A DNA stretch of 60,256 nucleotides from Collinsella sp. 4_8_47FAA (GTDB lineage Bacteria > Actinomycetota > Coriobacteriia > Coriobacteriales > Coriobacteriaceae). The stretch is from NCBI RefSeq assembly GCF_000763055.1, contig NZ_KN214134.1:685283-745538 (forward strand), written 5' to 3'. Positions 41,790 through 50,910 of this stretch are shown piece by piece. The translations under genes and the position numbers were made by a program. The first letter of the stretch is position 1. Every line of letters begins with the position of its first letter. The notes beneath the pieces were generated by a model, which was given only the letters and a program-made list of their open reading frames with translations, searched no databases and was not told where the DNA came from.

Positions 41790-42788
41790 CTAGCGTGCCA
41801 TGGCGTTGCGGCCGGCCTCGACCCGCTTGCACTGGGCGGCGCGCTCCTCGCCGGTCAGACGCTCAAAGAGATGCCCGATAAGCGAGGCGAGTACCTGCTG
41901 AAACAGCGTTCCGCACATGACGGGAAACACGACTTCGCCCGGAAAGTACTGCGTGGCGATGACGGCGCCCGAAGAGATGTTACGCATGCCGCAGGTAAAG
42001 CACATGGTGGTCGTCTCGCTATATGGCAGATGCAGCGCATGGGCGACCAGAAAACCGACGACAAAGCCACTGATGGCGAAGACCAAAATAAAGAGGGCGA
42101 CTTCCAAGCGCACCGCGTTCATGTGCAGCACGTACTCGCTCATGGCGGTGGAGTTGGAGGCGATAACGCCCATCATCATGAATTTGCAGGCGGGCGAGAG
42201 CACGGGGGAGAGCTTCTCGTGTCCCCATCCACGCGTGAGCTCGTTGATCACGATGCCGAGCACGGCGGGGATGGCGATCATAAAGGCCATGTCTTGCATC
42301 ATACTCGGCACATCGATCGAGACGGTGGCACCCAGCAAGAGCTTAAGCGTGAGCGGAATCGTCACAGGGGAGATAACCGAGGACGTCAGGATGATGGTGA
42401 GCGCGAGCGGGCCGTTGCCGCCGAACATGCTGATCCACATAAAAGCGGTGACGGCCACGGGCACGCTGTACTCGAGCACGATGCCGCAGACAAGGTTGGG
42501 GTTGGAGCCAAAGAAGAGTGACCCTATGGCATACGCCGCGATGGGAATAAGCACTGCCGAGACCAGCAGCGCCAGAATCAGGTGCAGCGGACGGTGGAAC
42601 ACCTCGGCTACCTGGTGAAAAGTGTTGCTGAGCGCGCCCTGAAACGTCATAAAGGCGAAGAGGGCGGGAACAATGGGCTTGAGCACGCCGATCTGCTGGG
42701 GAAAGAGCACGCCGAGCGCCACGCAAATCGGAACGATGATCTGCATATGCCCCGCGAGGAACTTTCCCAGTCCAGCCCATTGCTTCAT
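41790..42788 (-). CDS. bile acid:sodium symporter (BASS) family protein
   Basis: The 332-residue protein has about ten transmembrane segments and the BASS-family pattern: LGVLFPQQIGVLKPIVPALFAFMTFQGAL early, YSVPVAVTAFMWISMFGGNGPLALTIIL in the middle, and FTCGMRNISSGAVIATQYFPGEVVFPVMCG late, which holds the sodium-site and crossover region. Such proteins take up organic anions, pantoate or related acids with sodium; a bile acid substrate is not implied. The ATG has only a weak ribosome binding site. It is divergent from the recJ gene. Confidence 0.82.
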   Translation of the reverse strand: MKQWAGLGKFLAGHMQIIVPICVALGVLFPQQIGVLKPIVPALFAFMTFQGALSNTFHQVAEVFHRPLHLILALLVSAVLIPIAAYAIGSLFFGSNPNLVCGIVLEYSVPVAVTAFMWISMFGGNGPLALTIILTSSVISPVTIPLTLKLLLGATVSIDVPSMMQDMAFMIAIPAVLGIVINELTRGWGHEKLSPVLSPACKFMMMGVIASNSTAMSEYVLHMNAVRLEVALFILVFAISGFVVGFLVAHALHLPYSETTTMCFTCGMRNISSGAVIATQYFPGEVVFPVMCGTLFQQVLASLIGHLFERLTGEERAAQCKRVEAGRNAMAR

Positions 42789-43062
42789 ATGTCCCGTGAC
42801 TCCCTTTATCCGCGAACTCGTTTGTATGGATATGCTAGACGCTCGTATGCGTCCGTGCGGCTGAAACGCTCGATTATTTCGAGGCCATTACCGCCATCGT
42901 TTGCCGAAACCGCGGCGCACCGCGGCGTTTTGCGTCCGCGCTGCACGGTATAATAAATCCGTTCAACAGATCTGCCTGCCGAAGCGGGCATACACAGAGG
43001 ACTCATCGCTATGAACCGTGAGAGGTATCGCGGCGACCTGCCCCTATCAGGGGTGGGTGCCT

Positions 43063-46000
43063 ATGTCATCGCTTAAGACGACGCATCGCTGGGCGGTCGC
43101 TCAGCAAAACCCTGAGCTCGAAAAGGAGCTTTCGGCTGGTCTGGGCATTCCCGGGCTGGTGGCGCGCATTATGGTCGCGCACGGCATTGACTCCATCAAA
43201 GAGGGCCAATTGTTTTTGACACCTTCGCTCGATCGCGACTGGGCCGACCCACTCATTATCCCGGGCATGTCGGTCGTTGCCGACCGCGTCGAGCGTGCTA
43301 TTCGCAACCACGAGCACATTGCGGTCTTTGGCGATTTTGACGTTGACGGTATTACGTCGACCTGCCTGTTGACCGAGGCGCTGCGCACGTTTGGCGCCGA
43401 TGTCACGCCGTTTATTCCGCATCGCTTTGATGAGGGCTACGGTCTTTCGCGCGCGGCACTCGATCGCGTTAACGAGCTCGCTCGCCCCCAGCTGATCGTG
43501 ACCGTCGATAACGGCATTGCCGCCAAGGAAGAGGTTTCCTATTTGGAGGACCTGGGGATCGATTTGGTGGTCACGGACCATCACGAGCCCTCCGACCAGG
43601 TGCCGCAGGGTGTGCCCCTGACCGACCCCAAGCTCGAGGACGAGGGCCCCTCGCGCGAGCTTGCCGGTGCTGGTGTGGCGCTCAAGCTGGTGCAAGTCCT
43701 GGGTGAGCGCCTGGGCAAGCCGTCGTATTGGCGTTCGCTAATCGAGGTCGCGGCGCTGGGCACCGTGTCCGACATGATGCCGCTCACGCCCGAGAACCGC
43801 GCGCTGGTTGCCGAGGGCATCCAGCAGATGCGCGTAACCGCTCGCCCCGGCTATATCGCGCTTGCCGCGCTTGCCAAGGCGGACCTTTCGAGCATTACGG
43901 CGGATGGCCTGTCATTCTCGCTCATTCCCCGCTTAAACGCTGCCGGCCGCATGGCCGATCCCAAGCTGGCGCTCGACCTGCTGCTTGCCCGCAATCCCAT
44001 CGAAGCAAGCGCGCTGGCGGCTGAGCTCGAGGAAATCAACCGCCAGCGCCGTGAGATCGAGGCGGAGCTCACGCGCGATGCCATGGCAAAGGTCGAGGAG
44101 ACCTATGACGGCGGGCGCGCGATCGTTGTGGGCGGCGAAGGCTGGCACGAGGGCGTCAAGGGTATCGTGGCAAGCCGTCTGACCAACCGCTATCACGTGC
44201 CGGCGCTGCTGTTCTCGATCGAGGACGGTATCGCGCGCGGCTCTGGTCGCTCGGTGGGCAAAGTTAACCTGTTTGACGCCGTCGAGCGCTGTTCCGACCT
44301 GCTGATTCGTCGCGGCGGACATGCCGGTGCGGTGGGTGTGACCATCGAGGCATCCAAGCTCGATGAATTCCGTCGTCGCCTTTCCGCCGTGCTATCGGAG
44401 ATTCCCGCTGAGGACTTTGAAGACATCGACGAGGTTGCCGCCACGGTCGACCTTTCCGAGCTGAATATCGAGACTATAGAGCAGATTTCCCGTCTTGAGC
44501 CGTTTGGCCAGGGCAACAAGGTGCCGCTGCTGGCCGCCGAGGGCGTGACGATGTGCGATCGCGCCGTGGTGGGCAAAACCGGCGAGCACATGCGCTTTGT
44601 GGCGACCGATGGCGCCGCGAGCGTGCCGGCCATCATGTTCCGCGTGCCGCAAATCGATAAGCTCATCAACTGCGATAGCGCTGTCGACTTGGTGTTCGAG
44701 GCCGTTGCCGAGCATTGGCAGGGGCGTGTGAAGCCCAAGCTCATGATCAAGGATATTCTGGTCCGCGATACCACGCTGCCCGGCGTCGACGATCCGGCAT
44801 GCGAGCTTCGTCGTGGCGTACAGCCGGCGGATTCTGGCCTGCGCCTGGAGTCCCGCAAGCGCCAAACGCTCGCCCAGCTTTCCTATACCGAGCTGACGCG
44901 CTCGCTTATCCATAGCTTTATCGGCTCGAACCGGCCGCACCGCGCGCAAGTTGAGGCGCTCGACGCGCTCGCAGACCACCAGAGCGTTTTGGCCGTTATG
45001 GGGACGGGGCGTGGCAAGTCTCTTATCTTCCATGTGCATGCCGCGCGCGAGGCGGTCCTTCGCGGGCGTGCGAGCATCTTTGTCTATCCGCTGCGCGCGC
45101 TCGTTGCCGACCAGGCCTATCACCTCTCGTCGACGATGGCCGCGCTCGGCATTGGCGTCGGCGTGCTGACCGGCGAGACCGTGGAGGCGGCGCGCGATGA
45201 CGTGTTTGCCGGCTTGGCTTCGGGCCGCACCGGCATCGTGCTCACGACGCCCGAGTTCCTGTCCATTCACCGCGACCGCTTTGCGCGTTCGGGACGCATC
45301 GGTTTTGTCGTTATCGATGAGGCGCACCACGCCGGCCTTGCCAAGGGCGGCGACCGCAGCGCCTATCTTGACATGCCCGATATCCTCAAAGCCCTGGGCG
45401 ACCCGGTCGTTATGGCTGCGACGGCCACCGCGACGGCTCCGGTCGTGGCCGAGCTTGCCCGCATGTTGCCGATCACTCGCACGGTGGTCGACGAGACGGT
45501 GCGCGAGAACCTGCAGCTCGAGGACGACCGCGACCTTGCGAGCCGCGAGAACCGTTTGGTGTCGATCGTGGCGACGGGGGAGAAGACCGTCATTTACGTC
45601 AATTCGCGCGACCAGTCCGTGGCGCTTGCCAAGACACTGCGCAAGCGTGTGCCCGATTGCGCAACCCATATCGCGTTCTATAACGCGGGGCTTGCGCGTT
45701 CCGATCGCCGTCGCGTGGAGGAAGCATTCCGAGACGGCAGCCTCAGCTGCATCGTCTCGACATCTGCCTTTGGCGAGGGCGTCAACCTGCCCGATATCCG
45801 CCATGTCGTGCTCTATCACATGCCGTTTGGCGGCATTGAGTTTAACCAGATGAGCGGCCGCGCCGGTCGCGATGGCCAGCCCGCCGTGATCCACCTGCTC
45901 TATTCGTCGCGCGATGCCCGCATTAACGAGCGCCTGCTCGACTGCTACGCACCCGAGCGCGACGAGCTCGTCACACTCTATCGCGCGCTGCAGACCATGT

Positions 46001-46350
46001 GGCGCTCCAACCGCGGCAAGACCGGGGATGATTCATTCTGCGCAAGCGATATCGACATCGCGCAGATGTGCCTTGCCATCGATGCTCGCACGCCGGTCGA
46101 CGAGCGTTCGGTGGAAAGCGGCCTGGGAATCTTCGAAGAGCTTGGTTTCTGTCGCGTTTCGGGGTTTGACGACACTCGTCGTATCGCGATGGCCGAAAAC
46201 CCCGGCCGCGTGCAATTGAGCAGGTCAATTCGCTATTTGGAGGGCTTGCGCTCGCGCATGGAGTTCTCGGCTTTCCGGAGCTGGGCGCTCGATTCGTGCG
46301 CTTCTGATATGCTAGCCAAAGTTAACCGCCCGATCGTACCGCGGGCCTAG
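43063..46350 (+). CDS. recJ: RecJ-type exonuclease fused to a RecQ-type helicase
   Basis: This 1095-residue protein is a two-enzyme fusion. The first half is RecJ: DHH motifs DFDVDG (91-96) and DHH (172-174), GTVSDMMPL, then the DHHA1 segment RRGGHAGAVG and an OB-like region. It should degrade single-stranded DNA 5' to 3'. From about residue 620 a RecQ-family SF2 helicase follows: Walker A GTGRGKS (647-653), DEAH (752-755), ATATATA, and QMSGRAGRDGQ (929-938). After that lies a C-terminal region of about 150 residues that resembles RecQ-C only weakly. RecJ and RecQ cooperate in the RecF pathway of gap repair, so one chain would couple unwinding and degradation. I start at ATG 43063 (AGGGGTGGG upstream); GTG 43018 is a longer option. 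A TATAAT box lies at 42950-42955. Confidence 0.85.
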   Translation: MSSLKTTHRWAVAQQNPELEKELSAGLGIPGLVARIMVAHGIDSIKEGQLFLTPSLDRDWADPLIIPGMSVVADRVERAIRNHEHIAVFGDFDVDGITSTCLLTEALRTFGADVTPFIPHRFDEGYGLSRAALDRVNELARPQLIVTVDNGIAAKEEVSYLEDLGIDLVVTDHHEPSDQVPQGVPLTDPKLEDEGPSRELAGAGVALKLVQVLGERLGKPSYWRSLIEVAALGTVSDMMPLTPENRALVAEGIQQMRVTARPGYIALAALAKADLSSITADGLSFSLIPRLNAAGRMADPKLALDLLLARNPIEASALAAELEEINRQRREIEAELTRDAMAKVEETYDGGRAIVVGGEGWHEGVKGIVASRLTNRYHVPALLFSIEDGIARGSGRSVGKVNLFDAVERCSDLLIRRGGHAGAVGVTIEASKLDEFRRRLSAVLSEIPAEDFEDIDEVAATVDLSELNIETIEQISRLEPFGQGNKVPLLAAEGVTMCDRAVVGKTGEHMRFVATDGAASVPAIMFRVPQIDKLINCDSAVDLVFEAVAEHWQGRVKPKLMIKDILVRDTTLPGVDDPACELRRGVQPADSGLRLESRKRQTLAQLSYTELTRSLIHSFIGSNRPHRAQVEALDALADHQSVLAVMGTGRGKSLIFHVHAAREAVLRGRASIFVYPLRALVADQAYHLSSTMAALGIGVGVLTGETVEAARDDVFAGLASGRTGIVLTTPEFLSIHRDRFARSGRIGFVVIDEAHHAGLAKGGDRSAYLDMPDILKALGDPVVMAATATATAPVVAELARMLPITRTVVDETVRENLQLEDDRDLASRENRLVSIVATGEKTVIYVNSRDQSVALAKTLRKRVPDCATHIAFYNAGLARSDRRRVEEAFRDGSLSCIVSTSAFGEGVNLPDIRHVVLYHMPFGGIEFNQMSGRAGRDGQPAVIHLLYSSRDARINERLLDCYAPERDELVTLYRALQTMWRSNRGKTGDDSFCASDIDIAQMCLAIDARTPVDERSVESGLGIFEELGFCRVSGFDDTRRIAMAENPGRVQLSRSIRYLEGLRSRMEFSAFRSWALDSCASDMLAKVNRPIVPRA

Positions 46351-46365
46351 GGGAAGGGGACCTCG

Positions 46366-48726
46366 ATGGATGCCGCAGCCCGTACCGCCCATGATTCCAC
46401 CCTCCAGCCGTTTTCGGAGATGGAGCACTATAAGCATGCCGATGAGCTGCCGCCCGAGATTATGGCGGACAGCTACGACAAGCTGGAGCGCCTGTGCCTC
46501 AAATATATGAATGAGGACGACTTCTCCAAGGTGGAGCAGGCCTACTGCTTTGCCGCCGAGAAGCATTGCAACCAAAAGCGGCGCTCGGGTGAGATGTACA
46601 TCAACCATCCCGTCGAGGTGGCCATCATTCTGGCCGATCTCAAGATGGACTGCGATGTGGTGTGCGCCGCGCTGCTGCACGATACCGTCGAGGATACTGA
46701 GACCTCGCTCGCCGATGTTTCCGGCCTGTTTGGCGATACGGTGGCCGAGCTCGTCGATGGCGTGACCAAGCTCACCAACATCGAAGTCGACAGCATGGAC
46801 GAGAAGCAGGCGCTCACGCTGCGCAAGATGTTCCTTGCCATGTCCAAGGACATTCGCGTCATCATCGTTAAACTTGCCGACCGTCTGCACAACATGCGTA
46901 CGCTGGCGGCCCTGCGCGAGGATCGTCGCCTGTTTAAGGCTCGCGAGACCATGGACGTGTACGCGCCCTTGGCCGACCGCCTGGGCATGAGCTCTATTAA
47001 GTGGGAGCTCGAGGACCTGTCCTTCTTCTACCTGGAGCCCGATGCCTACCAGCGCATCGCGCGCATGGTGGCGGAGTCGCGCGAGGTCCGCGAGCGCTAC
47101 CTTGCCGAGACCATCAAGACGCTTACCGATGAGCTCAACCGCATTGGTCTGGAGGACTTCCAGATCAACGGCCGCTCCAAGCACTATTGGTCCATCTACC
47201 AAAAGATGAAGCGCAAGGGCAAGGAGTTCTCCGAGATCTACGACCTGGTGGCGCTGCGCGTTGTTACCCATTCGGTGCGCGATTGCTACTCCACGCTCGG
47301 TGCGGTGCATACGCTGTGGCACCCTATGCCTGGTCGCTTTAAAGACTATATCGCCATGCCCAAGGTCAATAACTACCAGTCGCTCCACACGACGGTCATC
47401 GGCCCCACGGCTCGTCCGCTCGAGATTCAGATTCGAACCTACGAGATGCATGAGCAGGCCGAGTACGGCATTGCCGCCCACTGGCTCTATAAGAAGTCGG
47501 GCGGATCGTCTGCTTCCAAGACCAATGACGCTCAACGTTTGGACGACCAGATTAACTGGCTTAAGCACTCACTCGATTGGGCTGCGTCTGATGAGATTAC
47601 CGACGCCAAGGAATACCTGCATTCGCTGAAGGTCGACCTCTTCGATCAGGAGATCTTCGTCTTCACGCCCAAAGGCGAGGTCATGGCGCTTCGTGCCGGC
47701 TCCACGCCGCTCGACTTTGCCTATGCCGTTCACACCGAGGTGGGAAACCATTGCGTCGGCGCCAAAATCAACGGTGCGGTGGCTCCGCTCACGCACGAGA
47801 TCAAGACGGGCGACCGCGTTGAAATCCTGACTAACAAGAGTTCCAAGCCGTCGCGTGATTGGCTCAAGATCGTCAAGACGCCTTCCGCCAAGTCAAAGAT
47901 CCGTCGCTACTTTGCCGCCGCGACTAAGGACGACGACGCTGCCGCCGGCCGCGATATGCTGGCCAAGGACCTGCGCAAGCGCGGGTATGGCATCTCCACG
48001 CCGCGCTCCACGCGTGCGCTCAATGCCGTGGCGGAGCAGTTTAACTTCAAGCAGCTCGAGGACCTGTTTGCCGCCGTCGGTGCCGGCAAGGTTGCCCCGC
48101 GCGCTGTGGGCAATAAGGTCGAGCAAATCTTGGACCCCAAGCCCGAGGAACAGCTCACCAAGGCCGAGGCTATCGCCGAGGTCGTGAAACAGCCTGCTCG
48201 CGGCTCCAACCGCAAGCCGCAAAAGCGCGGCAAGAGCGCAAGTAACGGCATTATCGTCAAGGGCGAGAGCAACAGCGGCCTGCTGGTCCGTCTGGCTCAT
48301 TGCTGCAACCCCGTGACGGGCGACGACATCGTCGGCTTCATCACGCGCGGTCGTGGCGTTTCGGTACATCGCGCCAATTGCCCCAACGTCAAGGGCCTCA
48401 TGGAGCACCCCGAGCGCATGATTGACGTAGAGTGGGATGGTGCTGCCGATACACTTTTCCAGGTCGAGATCGTGGTCGAGTGCCTGGACCGCATGGGCCT
48501 GCTCAAGGACGTCACCATTGCCATTGGCGATGCAGGCGGCAATATCCTTTCCGCCGCCACCTCGACCAACCGCGAGGGTATTGCAACTCTGCGCTTTATG
48601 GTCGAGATCTCGGACGCGAGTGGTCTGGATCCGCTGCTGGCTTCCATCAGCAGCGTCGATTCGGTCTACGACGCTCGCCGTCTTATGCCCGGCGAGGGCG
48701 GAGCGCAACTCAAGCGCCGTGTGTAG
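46366..48726 (+). CDS. rel: RelA/SpoT-type (p)ppGpp synthetase and hydrolase
   Basis: This bifunctional stringent-response enzyme has 786 residues. The HD hydrolase domain shows HDTVEDT (His105-Asp106) and the synthetase domain YDLVALRVVT and SLHTTVIGP. A TGS domain contains VFTPKGEVMALRAGSTPLDFAYAVHTEVG (about 420-450). The helical region is followed by a conserved-cysteine segment LAHCCNPVTGDDIVGFITRGRGVSVHRANC and a C-terminal ACT domain. All catalytic residues of both activities appear present, so it should make and degrade (p)ppGpp. The ATG is preceded by GGGGAAGGGG. It starts 15 nt after the RecJ fusion gene, so the two are co-transcribed. An MBL hydrolase gene follows after 88 nt. Confidence 0.93.
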   Translation: MDAAARTAHDSTLQPFSEMEHYKHADELPPEIMADSYDKLERLCLKYMNEDDFSKVEQAYCFAAEKHCNQKRRSGEMYINHPVEVAIILADLKMDCDVVCAALLHDTVEDTETSLADVSGLFGDTVAELVDGVTKLTNIEVDSMDEKQALTLRKMFLAMSKDIRVIIVKLADRLHNMRTLAALREDRRLFKARETMDVYAPLADRLGMSSIKWELEDLSFFYLEPDAYQRIARMVAESREVRERYLAETIKTLTDELNRIGLEDFQINGRSKHYWSIYQKMKRKGKEFSEIYDLVALRVVTHSVRDCYSTLGAVHTLWHPMPGRFKDYIAMPKVNNYQSLHTTVIGPTARPLEIQIRTYEMHEQAEYGIAAHWLYKKSGGSSASKTNDAQRLDDQINWLKHSLDWAASDEITDAKEYLHSLKVDLFDQEIFVFTPKGEVMALRAGSTPLDFAYAVHTEVGNHCVGAKINGAVAPLTHEIKTGDRVEILTNKSSKPSRDWLKIVKTPSAKSKIRRYFAAATKDDDAAAGRDMLAKDLRKRGYGISTPRSTRALNAVAEQFNFKQLEDLFAAVGAGKVAPRAVGNKVEQILDPKPEEQLTKAEAIAEVVKQPARGSNRKPQKRGKSASNGIIVKGESNSGLLVRLAHCCNPVTGDDIVGFITRGRGVSVHRANCPNVKGLMEHPERMIDVEWDGAADTLFQVEIVVECLDRMGLLKDVTIAIGDAGGNILSAATSTNREGIATLRFMVEISDASGLDPLLASISSVDSVYDARRLMPGEGGAQLKRRV

Positions 48727-48814
48727 GTGCGAGAGCCTCTCAGCATCATAGATATTGGTTACGTTCGAGGCATCGTTTGGTGCCTCGAGCGTATTTTAGA
48801 AGGAGGGTATGCGC

Positions 48815-49498
48815 GTGGACGATATGACTTTGGACCTGACACCCCGAGGCGCGGCTTCGATTGAGGCGCTCGTCAACGGCCCGATTCAGACCAACAGCTA
48901 CGCCGTGATTTCGAATGACGAGTGCTTAATCGTCGATCCGGCGTGGGAGGGCGAGCGTCTTGTGGAGCATATCCGCACCGCGCATCCCGAGGTGCGCGTA
49001 CTCGGCTCTGTCTGCACGCACGGTCATGCCGACCATGTTGGCGGGGTTGCCGGGGTTCGAGCTGTCGTTGGCGACAGCGCACTATATGAGTTGTGCGCTA
49101 AGGACGTGACGGTACCTCGCGCAAATATCGAGGAGCAGCGCGCCATGTGGGGTATCGAGACGCCCGATCCGGGTGAGCCGACGCGTTTGCTTGCCGAGGG
49201 CGATACAATCGAGGTGGGCGACGTCTGCCTGCAGGTGATCGAGGCACCGGGGCATACGCCGGGCGGCATCGTCCTGTTCGCCGCGACCGAGCAGGGGAAC
49301 ATCGCCTTTGTGGGCGACACGCTTTTCCCGGGCAGCCACGGTCGCACCGATCTTTCCGGCGGTGACGAGGCGGCGATTATGCGCTCGCTCTCCAAACTTG
49401 CCAAGATGCTTCCGCCCGATACCGTTTGCTTGACGGGCCATGGCGATTCGACCACGATGGCGCGCGAACTTATGCAGAACCCGTTTATGCAGATGTAG
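48815..49498 (+). CDS. MBL-fold metallo-hydrolase (glyoxalase II-like)
   Basis: The 227-residue protein has the metallo-beta-lactamase fold ligands: THGHADH (motif HxHxDH), then APGHTPGG, VGDTLFPGSHGRTD and LTGHGDST near the C-terminus. This set resembles hydroxyacylglutathione hydrolase-type members that hydrolyse thioesters. Coriobacteria do not use glutathione widely, so a different thiol adduct or another substrate is likely. I chose GTG 48815, 8 nt after AGGAGG; an ATG at 48809 is only 2 nt from that site. It follows relA in the same direction and may share its transcript. Confidence 0.82.
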   Translation: MDDMTLDLTPRGAASIEALVNGPIQTNSYAVISNDECLIVDPAWEGERLVEHIRTAHPEVRVLGSVCTHGHADHVGGVAGVRAVVGDSALYELCAKDVTVPRANIEEQRAMWGIETPDPGEPTRLLAEGDTIEVGDVCLQVIEAPGHTPGGIVLFAATEQGNIAFVGDTLFPGSHGRTDLSGGDEAAIMRSLSKLAKMLPPDTVCLTGHGDSTTMARELMQNPFMQM

Positions 49499-49692
49499 GC
49501 TCGAAGCCGTCTGTCGAACCACGAAGACCGCTCAATCGTCAAGATATTTTCCCCAGTGGGTCGATTCTGTGGGGCAAACGGTCAAAATTTGTCCAATCGG
49601 ATGGTATTCGTGAACAAACGAACGTTTATGCTCGGGTATGTCGTGGTAAAATCTCAGGCGTTATCGGAGCAACCTTACAGGAGGTTTCTTTT

Positions 49693-50559
49693 ATGCTCGT
49701 CAACGCAGCAGACATGCTCAAGAAGGCCGAGGCCGGCAAGTACGGTCTCGGTGCCTTCAACACCAACAACCTCGAGTGGACCCTGGCTATTCTCCAGGCC
49801 GCCGAGGAGGCCAAGTCTCCGCTGATCCTTCAGTGCACCGCTGGTGCCGCTAAGTGGATGGGCGGTTTCAAGGTCTGCGCCGACATGGTCAAGGCTGCCG
49901 TCGAGGCCACGGGCGTTACCGTTCCCGTCGCCCTTCACCTCGATCACGGTTCTTACGAGGACTGCTTCAAGTGCATCGAGGCCGGCTTCACGTCCATCAT
50001 GTATGACGGCTCTCACGAGGAGACCTTCCAGCTTAACCTCGACCGCACCAAGGAGCTCGTTGAGCTTGCCCACTCCAAGGGCATGTCCATCGAGGCCGAG
50101 GTCGGCGGCATCGGCGGCACCGAGGACGGCGTGACCTCCAGCGGCGAGCTCGCTGATCCTGCTGAGTGCAAGCAGATTGCTGACCTGGGCGTCGACTTCC
50201 TCGCCTGCGGTATCGGCAACATCCACGGCGTGTACCCTGCCGACTGGGCTGGCCTTTCCTTCGAGCGCCTGGGCGAGATCAAGGCTCAGACCGGCGACCT
50301 GCCCCTCGTCCTGCACGGTGGCACCGGCATCCCCGAGGATCAGATCAAGAAGGCCATCTCCCTGGGTATCTCCAAGATCAACGTCAACACCGATCTGCAG
50401 CTCGTCTTTGCCAAGGGCGTTCGCGAGTACATCGAGGCTGGCAAGGATCAGCAGGGCAAGGGCTTTGACCCCCGCAAGCTCCTCAAGCCTGGTCGCGACA
50501 ACATCGTTGCCCGCACCAAGGAGCTCATGGAGGAGTTTGGCTCCGTCAACAAGGCGTAA
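49693..50559 (+). CDS. fba: class II fructose-bisphosphate aldolase
   Basis: This zinc enzyme cleaves fructose-1,6-bisphosphate in glycolysis or forms it in gluconeogenesis. The 288-residue product has the class II features: AFNTNNLEWTLAILQAA, the zinc-site LHLDHGSY, YDGSHEETFQLN, then the GIGNIHGVYP, HGGTGIPEDQIKKAI and KINVNTDLQLVF segments that bind phosphate and substrate. The ATG has AGGAGG 8 nt upstream and is clearly the start. C-ending codons are used almost exclusively, as in a highly expressed gene. A TAAAAT box (49647-49652) could be its -10. The region after the stop is a large palindromic repeat. Confidence 0.95.
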   Translation: MLVNAADMLKKAEAGKYGLGAFNTNNLEWTLAILQAAEEAKSPLILQCTAGAAKWMGGFKVCADMVKAAVEATGVTVPVALHLDHGSYEDCFKCIEAGFTSIMYDGSHEETFQLNLDRTKELVELAHSKGMSIEAEVGGIGGTEDGVTSSGELADPAECKQIADLGVDFLACGIGNIHGVYPADWAGLSFERLGEIKAQTGDLPLVLHGGTGIPEDQIKKAISLGISKINVNTDLQLVFAKGVREYIEAGKDQQGKGFDPRKLLKPGRDNIVARTKELMEEFGSVNKA

Positions 50560-50579
50560 GCGTCGCTAAACTTCCCGTC

Positions 50580-50671
50580 GGAAGCCCCGTCCCCCTACAC
50601 TGTTTCCTTTGCGCTCACCTGGCTTCGCCAGAAGTCGCGCCAAGGAAACAGTTCCGGGGGACGGGGCTTCC
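50580..50671. repeat. large palindrome (35-bp arms) after fba
   Basis: Arm 50580-50614 (starts GGAAGCCCCGTCCCCC) pairs with arm 50637-50671 (ends GGGGGACGGGGCTTCC), with about four mismatches in 35 bp. In the 22-nt loop, CTGGC and GCCAG form a second stem. Only a weak T-rich tail follows. It could act as the fba terminator, but its size is far beyond a usual terminator. Confidence 0.8.
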
Positions 50672-50804
50672 TTCGTTTAACGCCGCAGGGTTACGAGTCT
50701 GAATTAAGATGGCTACTGGCTTTGCCAGAAGTCGCGCGACGGAATCAGCTCCGGGGAAACGGGGCCTCCTTTGTTAACTCGCTACAGGGTTACTGGGCTG
50801 AATT
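50619..50804. repeat. two imperfect direct copies of an ~88-bp sequence
   Basis: Copy 1 (50619-50705) and copy 2 (50716-50804) start with CTGGCTTYGCCAGAAGTCGC and end with GGGTTAC...CTGAATT, 97 bp apart, with roughly 75% identity in between. Copy 1 includes the right half of the large palindrome. Copy 2 has no matching left arm, so it is a truncated element. A 351-nt gap up to the next gene contains no credible coding sequence. Confidence 0.75.
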
Positions 50805-50910
50805 CATTTTTAGAGGTACCGTTTATCGGTGTTGAGGGTTCCTTTATTGGGGCTTTCTTTTTTATCTCGCTACAATGGGCTTCAAGAGTTCTAATGACTT
50901 GGAGTTTGGT

